Source of the DNA: Roseiarcus sp963813555
GTDB lineage: Bacteria > Pseudomonadota > Alphaproteobacteria > Rhizobiales > Beijerinckiaceae
NCBI GenBank assembly: GCA_963813555.1
Contig: CAWEZX010000018.1
Location: forward strand, 372,001-436,000
Direction of reading: 5' to 3'
Length of the DNA stretch: 64,000 bases
Shown: positions 52,301 through 60,365 of the stretch, piece by piece
How positions within the stretch are numbered: position 1 is the stretch's first letter
How the letters are laid out: each line of letters begins with the position of its first letter
Program-made: the position numbers and the translations under genes
Notes under the pieces: model-generated
What the model saw: only the letters and a program-made list of their open reading frames with translations
What the model was told of the DNA's origin: nothing
Databases searched by the model: none

Positions 52301-54282
52301 TCGTCGAAATCGGCCATTTCGCCCTTGTGCTCGCGCTCGCCGCCGCGCTCGCCCAGACCATCGTGCCGTTCTGGGGCGCCCGTGTCGGCGACGAAGGACT
52401 GATGAGCGTCGGTCGCAATGCCGCGCTGATCCAACTCGCGCTGATCGCGATCGCCTTCGCCGCGCTCGTGAACGCGCATCTGACGTCGGATTTTTCGGTT
52501 CTCAACGTCGCCGAGAATTCGAACAGCATGATGCCAGCGATCTATAAGATCTCCGGCGTGTGGGGGAACCACGAAGGCTCAATGCTCCTGTGGGTGCTCA
52601 TTCTGGCGATCTTCGGCGGGCTCGTCGCCATGTTCGGCCGGGCGCTGCCGCGCGCCTTACGCGCCGACGCGCTCGCCGTTCAGGGCCTGATCAGCTTGGC
52701 CTTCCTCGCCTTCATTCTCCTGACCTCGAACCCGTTCGAGCGCCTCGCGCCCGCGCCGTTCGAGGGACGAGATCTTAATCCGATTCTGCAGGACCCCGGC
52801 CTCGCGATTCATCCACCGCTGCTCTACCTCGGCTATGTCGGCTTCTCGATCGTCTATTCGTTCGCCGCTGCGGCGCTGATCGAGGGCCGCATCGATGCGG
52901 CCTGGGCGCGCTTCGTGCGCCCGTTCACGCTCGTCGCGTGGAGCTTTCTCACGCTTGGCATCGCGGCTGGCTCCTTCTGGGCCTATTACACGCTCGGCTG
53001 GGGCGGCTTCTGGTTCTGGGACCCGGTTGAGAACGCCTCCCTCATGCCGTGGCTCGCAGGCACGGCCTTCGTCCATTCGGTCGCGGTGATGGAGAAACGC
53101 GATGCGCTGAAAGTCTGGACGATCTTTCTCGCCATCCTCGCCTTTTCCTTTTCGCTGCTCGGCACCTTTCTCGTGCGCTCGGGCGTGCTCACCTCCGTGC
53201 ACGCCTTCGCCAACGATCCGCGCCGCGGCGTTTTCATCCTCGCGATTCTGGCGCTGTTCATTTCCGGTTCGTTCGCCCTCTTCGCCTGGCGCGCCCCAAT
53301 GCTCAAGCAGGGCGGATTATTCGCCCCGATCTCGCGCGAGGGCGCCCTCGTCGTCAACAATCTGCTCTTGACGACTGCATGCGGGACGGTGCTGTTCGGC
53401 ACCCTCTATCCGCTCGCGCTCGAGCAGCTGACCGGCGAGAAGATCACCGTCGGCGCCCCCTTCTTCAACTTGACCTCCGGCGCGCTGTTGCTCACCGCCT
53501 GCTTTGTCGCGCCCTTCGGCTTCTCGCTCGCCTGGAAACGCGGCGATCTGTTGGGCGTCGTGCAGCGGCTGACTTTCGCCATCCTCATCGGCGCCGTGAC
53601 CGCGGTCGTCGGCGCGGCCTGGCTTGGCGGCGGCTCGATCTTTGCGCCGCTCGCCATGGGCTTGGGCGTCTTCGTCATCATCGGCACGCTGATCGAAGTC
53701 GTCATGCGCGCATGGCGGCCGGGGCTTGCTCCTGGCGTGGCGCTGAAGCGCACGTTCGGCCTGCCCTTGTCGTTTTTCGGCGGGGCGCTTGCGCATCTCG
53801 GCGTCGGGGTGACGCTGCTGGGGCTGTCGGGCCTTGGATTCGGCGCCGAGGAGATCACGACCCTGCACAAGGGCGTTCCCGCACAGGTCGGTCCCTATTC
53901 GATCACGCTCAATTCGGTGGGCGAGCGCGTCGGGCCAAACTACAAGGAAGCGGTCGCGTCGGTGACCGTTCGCTCGGGCGTCGCCGTCGTCGCTGAGATT
54001 GAGCCGGCGCGCCGTCAATTCTCTTCCCGCGAGATGAGCACGACCCAGGCTGGCCTGGCGACGCTTCATTTCGGTCAGATCTATGTCGCGATCGCCGACC
54101 CGGCGCCCGACGGCGCCGTGCCCGCCCAACTCTACTGGAAACCGCTGGTGACTCTGATCTGGCTGGGCGGCGCCGCCATGGCGCTCGGCGGCGGGCTGTC
54201 GCTTGCCGACCGACGTCTTCGCTTTGGCGTGGCCGTCAGGGCGAAGGCCGGCGCGCGCCCAATGGCGCAACCGGCGCAATGA
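52297..54282 (+). CDS. ccmF: Cytochrome c heme lyase subunit CcmF
   Basis: A large membrane protein of 661 residues that catalyses heme attachment with CcmH/CcmI. It has about 14 to 15 membrane helices and the WWD-type signature WGGFWFWDPVENAS in a periplasmic loop, preceded by the conserved GNHEGSMLLW. It starts 4 nt inside the ccmE gene and ends 4 nt inside ccmH. Confidence 0.96.
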   Translation: MIVEIGHFALVLALAAALAQTIVPFWGARVGDEGLMSVGRNAALIQLALIAIAFAALVNAHLTSDFSVLNVAENSNSMMPAIYKISGVWGNHEGSMLLWVLILAIFGGLVAMFGRALPRALRADALAVQGLISLAFLAFILLTSNPFERLAPAPFEGRDLNPILQDPGLAIHPPLLYLGYVGFSIVYSFAAAALIEGRIDAAWARFVRPFTLVAWSFLTLGIAAGSFWAYYTLGWGGFWFWDPVENASLMPWLAGTAFVHSVAVMEKRDALKVWTIFLAILAFSFSLLGTFLVRSGVLTSVHAFANDPRRGVFILAILALFISGSFALFAWRAPMLKQGGLFAPISREGALVVNNLLLTTACGTVLFGTLYPLALEQLTGEKITVGAPFFNLTSGALLLTACFVAPFGFSLAWKRGDLLGVVQRLTFAILIGAVTAVVGAAWLGGGSIFAPLAMGLGVFVIIGTLIEVVMRAWRPGLAPGVALKRTFGLPLSFFGGALAHLGVGVTLLGLSGLGFGAEEITTLHKGVPAQVGPYSITLNSVGERVGPNYKEAVASVTVRSGVAVVAEIEPARRQFSSREMSTTQAGLATLHFGQIYVAIADPAPDGAVPAQLYWKPLVTLIWLGGAAMALGGGLSLADRRLRFGVAVRAKAGARPMAQPAQ

Positions 54283-54905
54283 TCATGCGCTGGTTCCCCA
54301 CCCCCTTCTCCCCCGGGGAGAAGGTGTCGCGCGCAGCGCGACGGATGAGGGCGGCGCCGGCACGAGGTGAGCGCGCTTCGCGCGCGAACCCTCACCCCAA
54401 CCCCTCTCCCGTAGGAGAGGGGAATACGGTCCGAGCGCCCAGAGGAAAGCTTCTCCTCCTTTTAGCCCTGCTCGTCTCCCTCGCCAGCCCGGCGCTCGCC
54501 GTGCAACCGGACGAAGTGATGAAGGATCCGGTGCTGGAATCGCGTGCGCGCTCGCTCTCGGCCGAATTGCGCTGCCTCGTCTGCCAGAACGAGTCGATCG
54601 ACGATTCCGAGGCGCCGCTGGCGCGCGACATCCGTCTCCTCATTCGCGAGCGCATCGGGCAAGGCGAATCCAACGACGTCGTGCGCGCCTATCTCGTCTC
54701 GCGCTATGGCGACTTCATTCTACTGAAACCCCCGTTCAAGCCGGAGACGCTGCTGTTGTGGCTCAGCCCCGTGCTCACGCTCGGCCTTGGCGCCGCCGCC
54801 GCTCTCTACGCCCGCCGCCGCGCGCCCCGAGCAACGCCGCGCTTGAGCGCCGAGGAGGAAGCGCAGCTCGCGGCGCTGACCAACGGCGATGCGAGCAGTG
54901 GGTGA
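54279..54905 (+). CDS. ccmH: Cytochrome c maturation protein CcmH with an in-frame repeat insertion
   Basis: Thiol-reductase that reduces apocytochrome CxxCH cysteines. The active-site motif is LRCLVCQN (Cys-x-x-Cys) and a C-terminal helix (TLLLWLSPVLTLGLGAAAALYA) anchors it. As read, the 208-residue protein has about 45 extra N-terminal residues encoded by an intergenic palindromic repeat (54292-54425) between the MIMRWF start and the signal peptide KLLLLLALLVSLASPALA. No good internal start exists, so either the extension is translated or export is impaired. The family is usually about 150 residues. Confidence 0.88.
   Translation: MIMRWFPTPFSPGEKVSRAARRMRAAPARGERASRANPHPNPSPVGEGNTVRAPRGKLLLLLALLVSLASPALAVQPDEVMKDPVLESRARSLSAELRCLVCQNESIDDSEAPLARDIRLLIRERIGQGESNDVVRAYLVSRYGDFILLKPPFKPETLLLWLSPVLTLGLGAAAALYARRRAPRATPRLSAEEEAQLAALTNGDASSG
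54292..54425. repeat. Intergenic palindromic repeat inserted in ccmH
   Basis: It holds back-to-back hairpins: CCTTCTCCCCCGGGGAGAAGG, GTCGCGC..GCGCGAC, GCGCGCTTCGCGCGC and CCCCTCTCCCGTAGGAGAGGGG. This is the family of REP-like elements (with CTCACCCC-AACCCCTCTCCC) scattered between genes in many Rhizobiales. Here it lies inside the open frame of ccmH without a stop. Confidence 0.75.
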
Positions 54906-55326
54906 CGTCCTCAGCCGCGCCGCGCTAGTCGCGGCCTTGGCGCTTGTCCCGGCGCACTCGAGTTCGGCCTTTGCGAAATCATGCAGCCGCGAGGTCGTGG
55001 CGCCAATCCGATTGGCCGCGCGTCAGGCCTGCTGGACCTACCGCGGCTCAGCGACCCTATTTGTCGGCAAGTTCTCGAGCGGGCAGACGATTTCGGCTCA
55101 AATGACGGGCGAGGCCGAAGACTACGACCCGCGCAGTGGGGGCGCCGCGACCGTTTCGCGGCCGCGCGATCCGAACGTGGAAGGGCCCGGCGGATTTTTC
55201 TTCGGCGTTCCAGACAGGCCGGGCGTTCTGACCTTTGTCGCCCCCGCGACCGGAACCTATCGCCTCAGTTTTTCCCCTTGCGCCATGTGGGGCGCCTCGG
55301 GTGTCGTGAAGATCTGTGCCCGTTAA
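54889..55326 (+). CDS. Hypothetical secreted protein
   Basis: A 145-residue exported protein of unknown function. A signal peptide (RAALVAALALVPAHSSSAFA) precedes a small beta-rich domain with YRLSFSPCAMWGASG near the C-terminus. It overlaps the ccmH stop. A decayed copy of its last 28 codons lies at 56328-56412. Confidence 0.65.
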   Translation: MRAVGDVLSRAALVAALALVPAHSSSAFAKSCSREVVAPIRLAARQACWTYRGSATLFVGKFSSGQTISAQMTGEAEDYDPRSGGAATVSRPRDPNVEGPGGFFFGVPDRPGVLTFVAPATGTYRLSFSPCAMWGASGVVKICAR

Positions 55327-55730
55327 GCGTGCATCCGTGCGCCTTTGGTGATCTTGTCGACGATCTTCTTGTCCTCGCGCAGCGCAAGGCCGACGACGTT
55401 CATGGCGTCGGGCGCATATTGCTTGACGGTGGCGCGGTTGGCTGCGTCGTGGCCGGTCGCGAACATGTCCTCGATATAGAGTGAGAAGCGGACGCGCCGC
55501 TCCATGGCGCGCCCATAGATCGTCTTCAGCGTCTCCCGGTCGGCGCTCAGAACGATCGCCGGCTGGATCATCAGCGGATTGTATCTGTTGCCTGCGGCGT
55601 CCTCGTAGGGCTCGCCGAGAAGGCCGGAATTCGCGCCGATCACGCCGCTCATGAGAAAAGCTACGACGTTGAGCTTCTGCCAGGTCGCGAGATCCTCGCG
55701 CACAACGATCGAGATTTTCGTGTCGAACAT
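55323..55730 (-). CDS. DUF2000 family protein
   Basis: A 135-residue protein matching the DUF2000 family: KISIVVREDLATWQKLNVVA, then FLMSGVIGANSGLLGEPYED, and REDKKIVDKITKGARMHA at the end. The fold resembles peptidyl-tRNA hydrolase 2, but no activity is established. It is downstream of the MarR gene on the same strand, with a 21-nt gap. Confidence 0.82.
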   Translation of the reverse strand: MFDTKISIVVREDLATWQKLNVVAFLMSGVIGANSGLLGEPYEDAAGNRYNPLMIQPAIVLSADRETLKTIYGRAMERRVRFSLYIEDMFATGHDAANRATVKQYAPDAMNVVGLALREDKKIVDKITKGARMHA

Positions 55731-55751
55731 CGCCGCTCCTTAAGGCTGTCC

Positions 55752-56171
55752 TTAACCCTTGCGCGCGCCGAGCTGGCGCAGGCGCGACCGGAAGCGGCCG
55801 GCGTCCGCGTCGAGCTCGCTTTCGACCTCGCGATTGAGCTGATCCATCTCGCGGTCGAGACTCGGCTGACGGGTCCGCGCTTCGGGCGTGAGAAACAGCC
55901 GTTGAAGCCGCCGGTCTCGTGGATCGGGCCGCCGCTCGAGCAACCCGTTCGCAGCCAGCCGGTCGGCGACGCCCGTCGTAGTCGCGCTGTCGATGCCGAG
56001 CCGCGCGCCGAGCTCCGCCCCTGTCTGCCCATCGACGTCGGAAAGGACCTTCAGGACCGCGTATTGTGTCGGCGTCACGCCGTGCGCCTCGAGCTTCTCC
56101 CTGGCCCGCCGGCCGACCTGCTGAGCGGCCTTGCCGACGATGAAGGAAATGCAGTCCTCGATCCGGTCCAT
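55752..56171 (-). CDS. MarR-family transcriptional regulator
   Basis: A 139-residue winged-helix repressor: helix 3-4 region TGAELGARLGIDSATTTGVA and wing LERRPDPRDRRLQRLFLT. It probably represses itself and the DUF2000 gene from the palindromic site at 56211-56222. The ligand is unknown. Confidence 0.9.
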   Translation of the reverse strand: MDRIEDCISFIVGKAAQQVGRRAREKLEAHGVTPTQYAVLKVLSDVDGQTGAELGARLGIDSATTTGVADRLAANGLLERRPDPRDRRLQRLFLTPEARTRQPSLDREMDQLNREVESELDADAGRFRSRLRQLGARKG

Positions 56172-56210
56172 CGCTTCTCGCTTGTACGCACGTATCTAGC
56201 ATATATGTCT

Positions 56211-56222
56211 CTTGTACACAAG
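56211..56222. promoter_or_regulatory. Short palindrome upstream of the marR gene
   Basis: CTTGT-AC-ACAAG lies 40 nt before the MarR start, and a related CTTGTAC half-site occurs at 56181-56187. The arrangement is that of a MarR auto-operator; binding is inferred. Confidence 0.4.
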
Positions 56223-56327
56223 CAATCTCAAAGAGCGCTGTCGGCGGGCCGGGCCGTTGCGGCTTATGAGGGCTGGCCGGATTCTTCTTTTGCGTTCCGG
56301 ACGCGCCGCGCGTCCTGTCCTTTTCGC

Positions 56328-56412
56328 CTCGCGACCCGAGCCTATCGCTTAAGCTTCTCGCCCTGCGCGATGTAGGGCGCTCCCGGCGCGGTCAGGATTT
56401 GCGCGCGCTGAT
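56328..56412 (+). pseudogene. Decayed copy of the 3' end of the secreted-protein gene
   Basis: The frame reads ATRAYRLSFSPCAM, a TAG stop, then GAPGAVRICAR and TGA. The intact gene at 54889-55326 ends ATGTYRLSFSPCAMWGASG.. ICAR. So a TGG to TAG change and several substitutions have occurred in a duplicated 3' end about 1.1 kb away. Confidence 0.7.
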
Positions 56413-56429
56413 GGCGCGCGCCGCGGAGC

Positions 56430-56682
56430 TCAACCGGCCGCGAAGCCTCCATCGATCGTTACGATCTCCCCGGTGATGTAGTTGGCCTTGTCGCCCGCGA
56501 GGAAAGCGATCGTCGCCGCGACCTCGTCCGGCGCGCCCGCGCGCTGCTGCGGAATCGCACCGAGGAACGCCGCCTCGGCGTTTTTGTCGCCGCCGGGCAC
56601 GCGATCGAGCATCGGCGTTTCGATCGGGCCAGGCGCGACCGCATTGACCCGGGTGCCAGACGAAGCGCCCTCGCGGCTGACC
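56430..56682 (-). pseudogene. C-terminal remnant of a short-chain dehydrogenase
   Basis: About 80 residues, GTRVNAVAPGPIETPMLDRV to NYITGEIVTIDGGFAAG, are a standard SDR C-terminus. The Rossmann N-terminus and catalytic residues are missing. Upstream sequence in this frame is read from the antisense of a LysR-type fragment, so the homology ends abruptly near 56680. Confidence 0.75.
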
Positions 56683-56922
56683 ACGACTCTGAACGAGATC
56701 GCGACCGCAGCCGCGATCTCCGGCCTGGGAATCGTCTCGATGACGCTCGGCGCCTGCCAAAAAGAACTCGAGGATGGCTCGCTCATCAGACTCCTGCCCG
56801 TGTGGGACATGGGAACGATCGAACTCAGCGCCGTGTTCGCCGCCGGCCGAGCGGCAAAGCCGTGGGCGCGCGCCTTCTCCGATTTCCTCGTCGCCGAATT
56901 CGCCGGCGCAACCCGCGTGACG
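56683..56922 (+). pseudogene. C-terminal remnant of a LysR-family regulator
   Basis: The plus-strand frame reads LNEIATAAAISGLGIVSMTL, then ELEDGSLIRLLPVWDMGTIE and WARAFSDFLVAEF. This is the end of a LysR substrate-binding domain. The HTH and most of the effector domain are gone. It meets the SDR tail tail-to-tail at about 56682. Confidence 0.65.
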
Positions 56923-57325
56923 GGCGCAGCTGACATCCGGTTCCCGGTCTCATCTCGGAGCGTACGGTGAGCGGCGCCTGGGCGGCGGCTCGGACGGGGT
57001 CGGTCCGCGACGGGATCGCAGCCCGAGCGCGCGTGTGTTTGCAAAATCAGAAGCTGTTTCCTATGGTTTTTCCGTGAGCAGGATAGAAACTCACGTGTCG
57101 CACGCGTGCAACGGCTTGGCGAGGAGAACAGGCGGGTTCGAGACATTCGGCGCACAACCTAAGGCGCGAGTTGGAAACACAGAATATTTTTGTATTTTGA
57201 TTCCCCGTAACGCATTGAAAAGTCCCAACTCGGACGTATAATACCAAAGGCTCCGCTGGCTGACTCATAGGGGGATTCCCGAATCGCGGGGATGGTGATT
57301 CAAGGTGGCGTGGAGGATTCGCGCC
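56923..57325. other. Intergenic region upstream of the truncated IS630 transposase
   Basis: It contains the 30-nt motif at 57207-57236 and a GATTC-CC-GAATC palindrome near 57273-57284. Both may belong to the left end of the IS630-type element. No gene is supported. Confidence 0.4.
57207..57236. repeat. 30-nt dispersed motif, copy B
   Basis: GTAACGCATTGAAAAGTC...TCGGACG matches 147-176 at 26 of 30 positions. It lies about 120 nt before an IS630-family transposase start and could be part of that element's end. Confidence 0.4.
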
Positions 57326-57758
57326 ATGCCTTCAGCGGTGAGATTGCGAGAGGATTATTCGGCCGAGGAACTTCGGAGGCTCGCCCGTCGATCGAAGGAC
57401 GTCAACCAGAGCCGGCGGCTTCTGTCGCTTGCTGCGGTCCGGGACGGCATGGACCGAGGCTCGGCGGCGAAGATCGGCGGCATGGACCGCCAGACGCTGC
57501 GCGACTGGGTCCATCGCTTCAACGCCTCGGGGCCGGCTGGGCTCATCGACAATTGGACCGAGGGTCCGAAGCCTCGCCTATCGGCGGAGCAACTGGCTCA
57601 GTTCGCGCAGATCGTCGAGGCCGGGCCGGATCGGGAGAAGGACGGGGTGGTCGGCTGGCGGCGGCTCGACCTCAAGCGCGTCATCGCCGAGAGGTTCCGC
57701 GTCGAGTTTCATCCGCGCTATGTCGGAAAGCTCCTCGAGAAGCTAGGCTTCTCGCAAC
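57326..57758 (+). pseudogene. IS630-family transposase, N-terminal part, cut by IS6 copy 2
   Basis: The first ~144 residues (MPSAVRLREDYSAEELRRLA..., with HTH segments GSAAKIGGMDRQTLRDWV and FNASGPAGLIDNW) match the N-terminal winged-helix region of an IS630 subgroup. The reading continues to KLLEKLGFS and is then replaced by IS6 sequence at 57759. The catalytic DDE part is absent here. Confidence 0.8.
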
Positions 57759-58577
57759 GGCATCGTCAACTTATTGAGCGAAGCTCGCGACGATGCTGAA
57801 ATGGAGCGCCCGGGCTATGCAGCGATCTGGACGCCGGCAATGTCCTTCCACGCGTACAGCGCGTCGGCGCGAAGCGCTCGATAGTCAGATGCTGAGAGGG
57901 CGTGGCGGGGAAAGTGGAAGAGGTTGGCGATGGGATCATGGATCGAGATGAAGCGCTGCAGTTGCCGCGGCGATTTGAACCGCTTCATGATCCGCTCTCG
58001 CCGCCTCGTTGGCTGATGGGAATTTTCGGCCCGATTATTGAGTCCCTTATGCTGGCGATGCTCGAACTTCATGCCCATGTCCGTGCGCGCGGCGCCGTAA
58101 GAACCGAGCTTATCGGTGACCAAGACACGCGGAGCGCGGGCCTGTTTGCGGACGAGCTTGCGAAGCAGGCGTTCAGCGGCGCCTCGGTCGCGGCGACTCT
58201 GAACCAAAGCGTCGAGGACAAAGCCGTCCTGATCGACGGCGCGCCAAAGCCAGTGCTTTTCACCATTGATGGCGACCACGACCTCATCGAGATGCCACTT
58301 GTCGCCGAATTGCGGCGCGCGCCGGCGCACTTCGTTGGCGAAGTCTCGGCCGAATTTCTCAGCCCAACGCCGGACGGTTTCGTGACTGACGATCATACCG
58401 CGGGCGGCCAGAAGATCTTCGACCATTCTCAGGCTGAGAGGGAAACGGAAATAGAGCCAAACCGCATGGGCGATGACCTCAGCGGGAAAGCGATGACCAC
58501 GATAGCAGGAATTTGACGTCTGGCTCATCGCCGCCAACTTGCCCAAAACCATCGACAAATCGTCAACGTGACAGTCC
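57759..58577 (-). mobile_element. IS6-family insertion sequence, copy 2
   Basis: It is 819 nt, the same length as copy 1 and inverted relative to it. Its right end interrupts the IS630-type transposase. The flanking 8-mers CTCGCAAC and CTCATCGA do not match. It forms the left boundary of the PEP-CTERM/VOC segment. Confidence 0.87.
57815..58528 (-). CDS. IS6-family DDE transposase, copy 2
   Basis: A 237-residue intact transposase differing from copy 1 by only a few residues (for example WAEKF for WVEKF, and VRKQARAP for LRKQARAP). The DDE residues are conserved. ATG at 58528 was chosen to match copy 1; the upstream extension is within the element's left end. Confidence 0.92.
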   Translation of the reverse strand: MSQTSNSCYRGHRFPAEVIAHAVWLYFRFPLSLRMVEDLLAARGMIVSHETVRRWAEKFGRDFANEVRRRAPQFGDKWHLDEVVVAINGEKHWLWRAVDQDGFVLDALVQSRRDRGAAERLLRKLVRKQARAPRVLVTDKLGSYGAARTDMGMKFEHRQHKGLNNRAENSHQPTRRRERIMKRFKSPRQLQRFISIHDPIANLFHFPRHALSASDYRALRADALYAWKDIAGVQIAA

Positions 58578-58649
58578 CTCATCGACAGCGAATGAAACTG
58601 CCAAATACAAGCTGCTCAATTTTTCGCGGCAGCGTTATTGGAGATAGTC

Positions 58650-58724
58650 AATTTTCGCAGCTATTTTTGCGAAAATATGCTGGATATGCTGGGCCTACAC
58701 CGAGAAAGAAGAGTGCAACCACGC
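58650..58724. repeat. Two hairpins upstream of the PEP-CTERM gene
   Basis: ATTTTCGCA and TGCGAAAAT form a perfect 9-nt inverted repeat at about 58650-58675, and TGCAACC-ACGC-GGTTGCA lies near 58714. They sit in an AT-rich leader and may be regulatory sites of the PEP-CTERM gene. Confidence 0.4.
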
Positions 58725-58777
58725 GGTTGCAAAGTTTGAAAGTTTGTGATTTGGTTCATTAGCGGGGATCGTAATCC

Positions 58778-59566
58778 ATGACGCTGAAACCATCGGCCTT
58801 AAGCACGATCGGCGCGTTGGTCCTATCAGCGGGCGTGGTCTCTGCGCTCGGGGTCTCTCCGGCGAGCGCCCGCGTCACCACTATCTCGAGTTCGTCCACC
58901 GGCCTCCATATCGCATTGACCGTTGCGGGAATCCCCATCGCGGTCGGTCCGGTGTTGCCCGCCGCCGGGTCGGCACCGCCCACGTACGATGTCACCAACT
59001 CTGGTTCTTTTAGTCTGCCTGCTGTAGGCCTGTCGGCGGGTATGGTGACCGATACCGCCAGCTCGTCATTTCCCCCAACAGAGACTGGGACGGCCACGTC
59101 GACAACCGATGATTTCTCCTTTGCGCCGGCAGGCGGCGCAATCTTCGATATCACCGCGACGACGATCAGTTCGACTTCCTCGGTGGACGGGACTTCCCCC
59201 GCGACGGGCTCGACGACAATCACAGGCCTGAGCCTTACGATCGTAGGGGGCACGTTTATGTTCTCGGGAACTCCTCCCGCGAACGACGTGATCCTCACGA
59301 TACCGGGCTTGACCGTCACACTGAACCAGCAAATCCCCGACACGACCGAGACTGAAGGCATAACGACTAACGCCGTCGCGATCAATTTCGCTGATTTCCA
59401 TGTCGGGTCTAATGTTGTGAACGGCGCCGTCGACATCGGCCAGTCTGCGGCGAGCCTCACCCTGATCCCGGAGCCAGCGATCTGGGTGGAGATGCTTGTG
59501 GGCTTCGCCGGGCTCGGCTTTGCGGGCTACCGCGCCTCGCGCAAGCGCGCTGCGACCGCGGCGTAG
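58778..59566 (+). CDS. PEP-CTERM sorting-domain protein
   Basis: A 262-residue exported protein. Signal peptide (STIGALVLSAGVVSALGVSP) and a Ser/Thr/Gly-rich beta body are followed by a PEP-CTERM tail: IPEPAIWVEMLVGFAGLGFA then GYRASRKR. The tail is recognised by exosortase/archaeosortase-type enzymes, none of which is in this window. It probably ends up at the cell surface with exopolysaccharide. A strong terminator follows. Confidence 0.85.
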   Translation: MTLKPSALSTIGALVLSAGVVSALGVSPASARVTTISSSSTGLHIALTVAGIPIAVGPVLPAAGSAPPTYDVTNSGSFSLPAVGLSAGMVTDTASSSFPPTETGTATSTTDDFSFAPAGGAIFDITATTISSTSSVDGTSPATGSTTITGLSLTIVGGTFMFSGTPPANDVILTIPGLTVTLNQQIPDTTETEGITTNAVAINFADFHVGSNVVNGAVDIGQSAASLTLIPEPAIWVEMLVGFAGLGFAGYRASRKRAATAA

Positions 59567-59590
59567 AGGCAGCCGAATCAAGACAAGCGA

Positions 59591-59615
59591 GGCCGCGGGG
59601 AACCGCGGCCTTTTT
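59591..59615 (+). terminator. Rho-independent terminator after the PEP-CTERM gene
   Basis: GGCCGCGG (59591-59598) pairs perfectly with CCGCGGCC (59603-59610) across a 4-nt loop and is followed by TTTTT. Confidence 0.85.
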
Positions 59616-59742
59616 CTTTATCGGCGCTCAAGGCTCCCCTTCGTCTGGGACCGGGCTAGGTGCGCAGCCAGTCCTAGGGGAAGTGTCATCTTTCGAATTT
59701 TCTAGTTAATGACTTTCAACTGGTCGCGTGAGATGCACTGAA

Positions 59743-60123
59743 ATGCACCGTTCCCGTCTATGCGCCGTGTTGATTGACTGCAAGACCTCCAATGTGGACG
59801 AGGCAGCCCGCTTCTGGAGCGAAGCGCTGGGCCGCCCCGTTGACAAGGACCATCCGAGCACCCGCGGCAATTATCGCATGCTGGAGACTCCACCCGATGA
59901 GCCTATTGTGGAGGTCCAGCACGTGGACCACGAGAGTCGGGTCCATCTTGACATCGAGACCGACGACATCCCTGCCGAAGTGGCGCGCCTGGAGAAGCTG
60001 GGCGCAAAGGTGGTAAACCGCCTGGAGCGCTGGGTGGTGATGCAGGCGCTGACCGACCAACGCTTCTGCGTCGTACGGGTGCAGCGTCCTGGCTTCCCGA
60101 AGAATGCCAATTCCTGGGACTAA
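59743..60123 (+). CDS. VOC (glyoxalase/bleomycin-resistance) family protein
   Basis: A 126-residue protein with one VOC half-module pair: LCAVLIDCKTSNVDEAARFW, then HLDIETDDIPAEVARLEKLG and QRFCVVRVQRPGF. This is the glyoxalase-like domain group; the reaction is unknown. ATG 59743 begins near the first strand; GTG 59728 is an alternative. It is trapped with the PEP-CTERM gene between two IS6 copies. Confidence 0.8.
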   Translation: MHRSRLCAVLIDCKTSNVDEAARFWSEALGRPVDKDHPSTRGNYRMLETPPDEPIVEVQHVDHESRVHLDIETDDIPAEVARLEKLGAKVVNRLERWVVMQALTDQRFCVVRVQRPGFPKNANSWD

Positions 60124-60365
60124 GTATGGTCTTCCTGATCTGCGGAACAGCTTCTCGCGCGTCCGCTCCGATCGGTTTCGCTCTCTTGTCTGCACGATGG
60201 CTGAGCACGGGTGCCAGCGTTAGATTTGACCAGTAAATTGCCAAACAGAACTCTGCACGTGCGACCTGGGGTTCCGGTCTCGTGACCCTTTTGCCGTAAC
60301 TTCGCTAGTCCTCATCGTCGCTGCCCAGATGGGTCCACCGACGACAATTTCTGTGGCTCAAAGGG

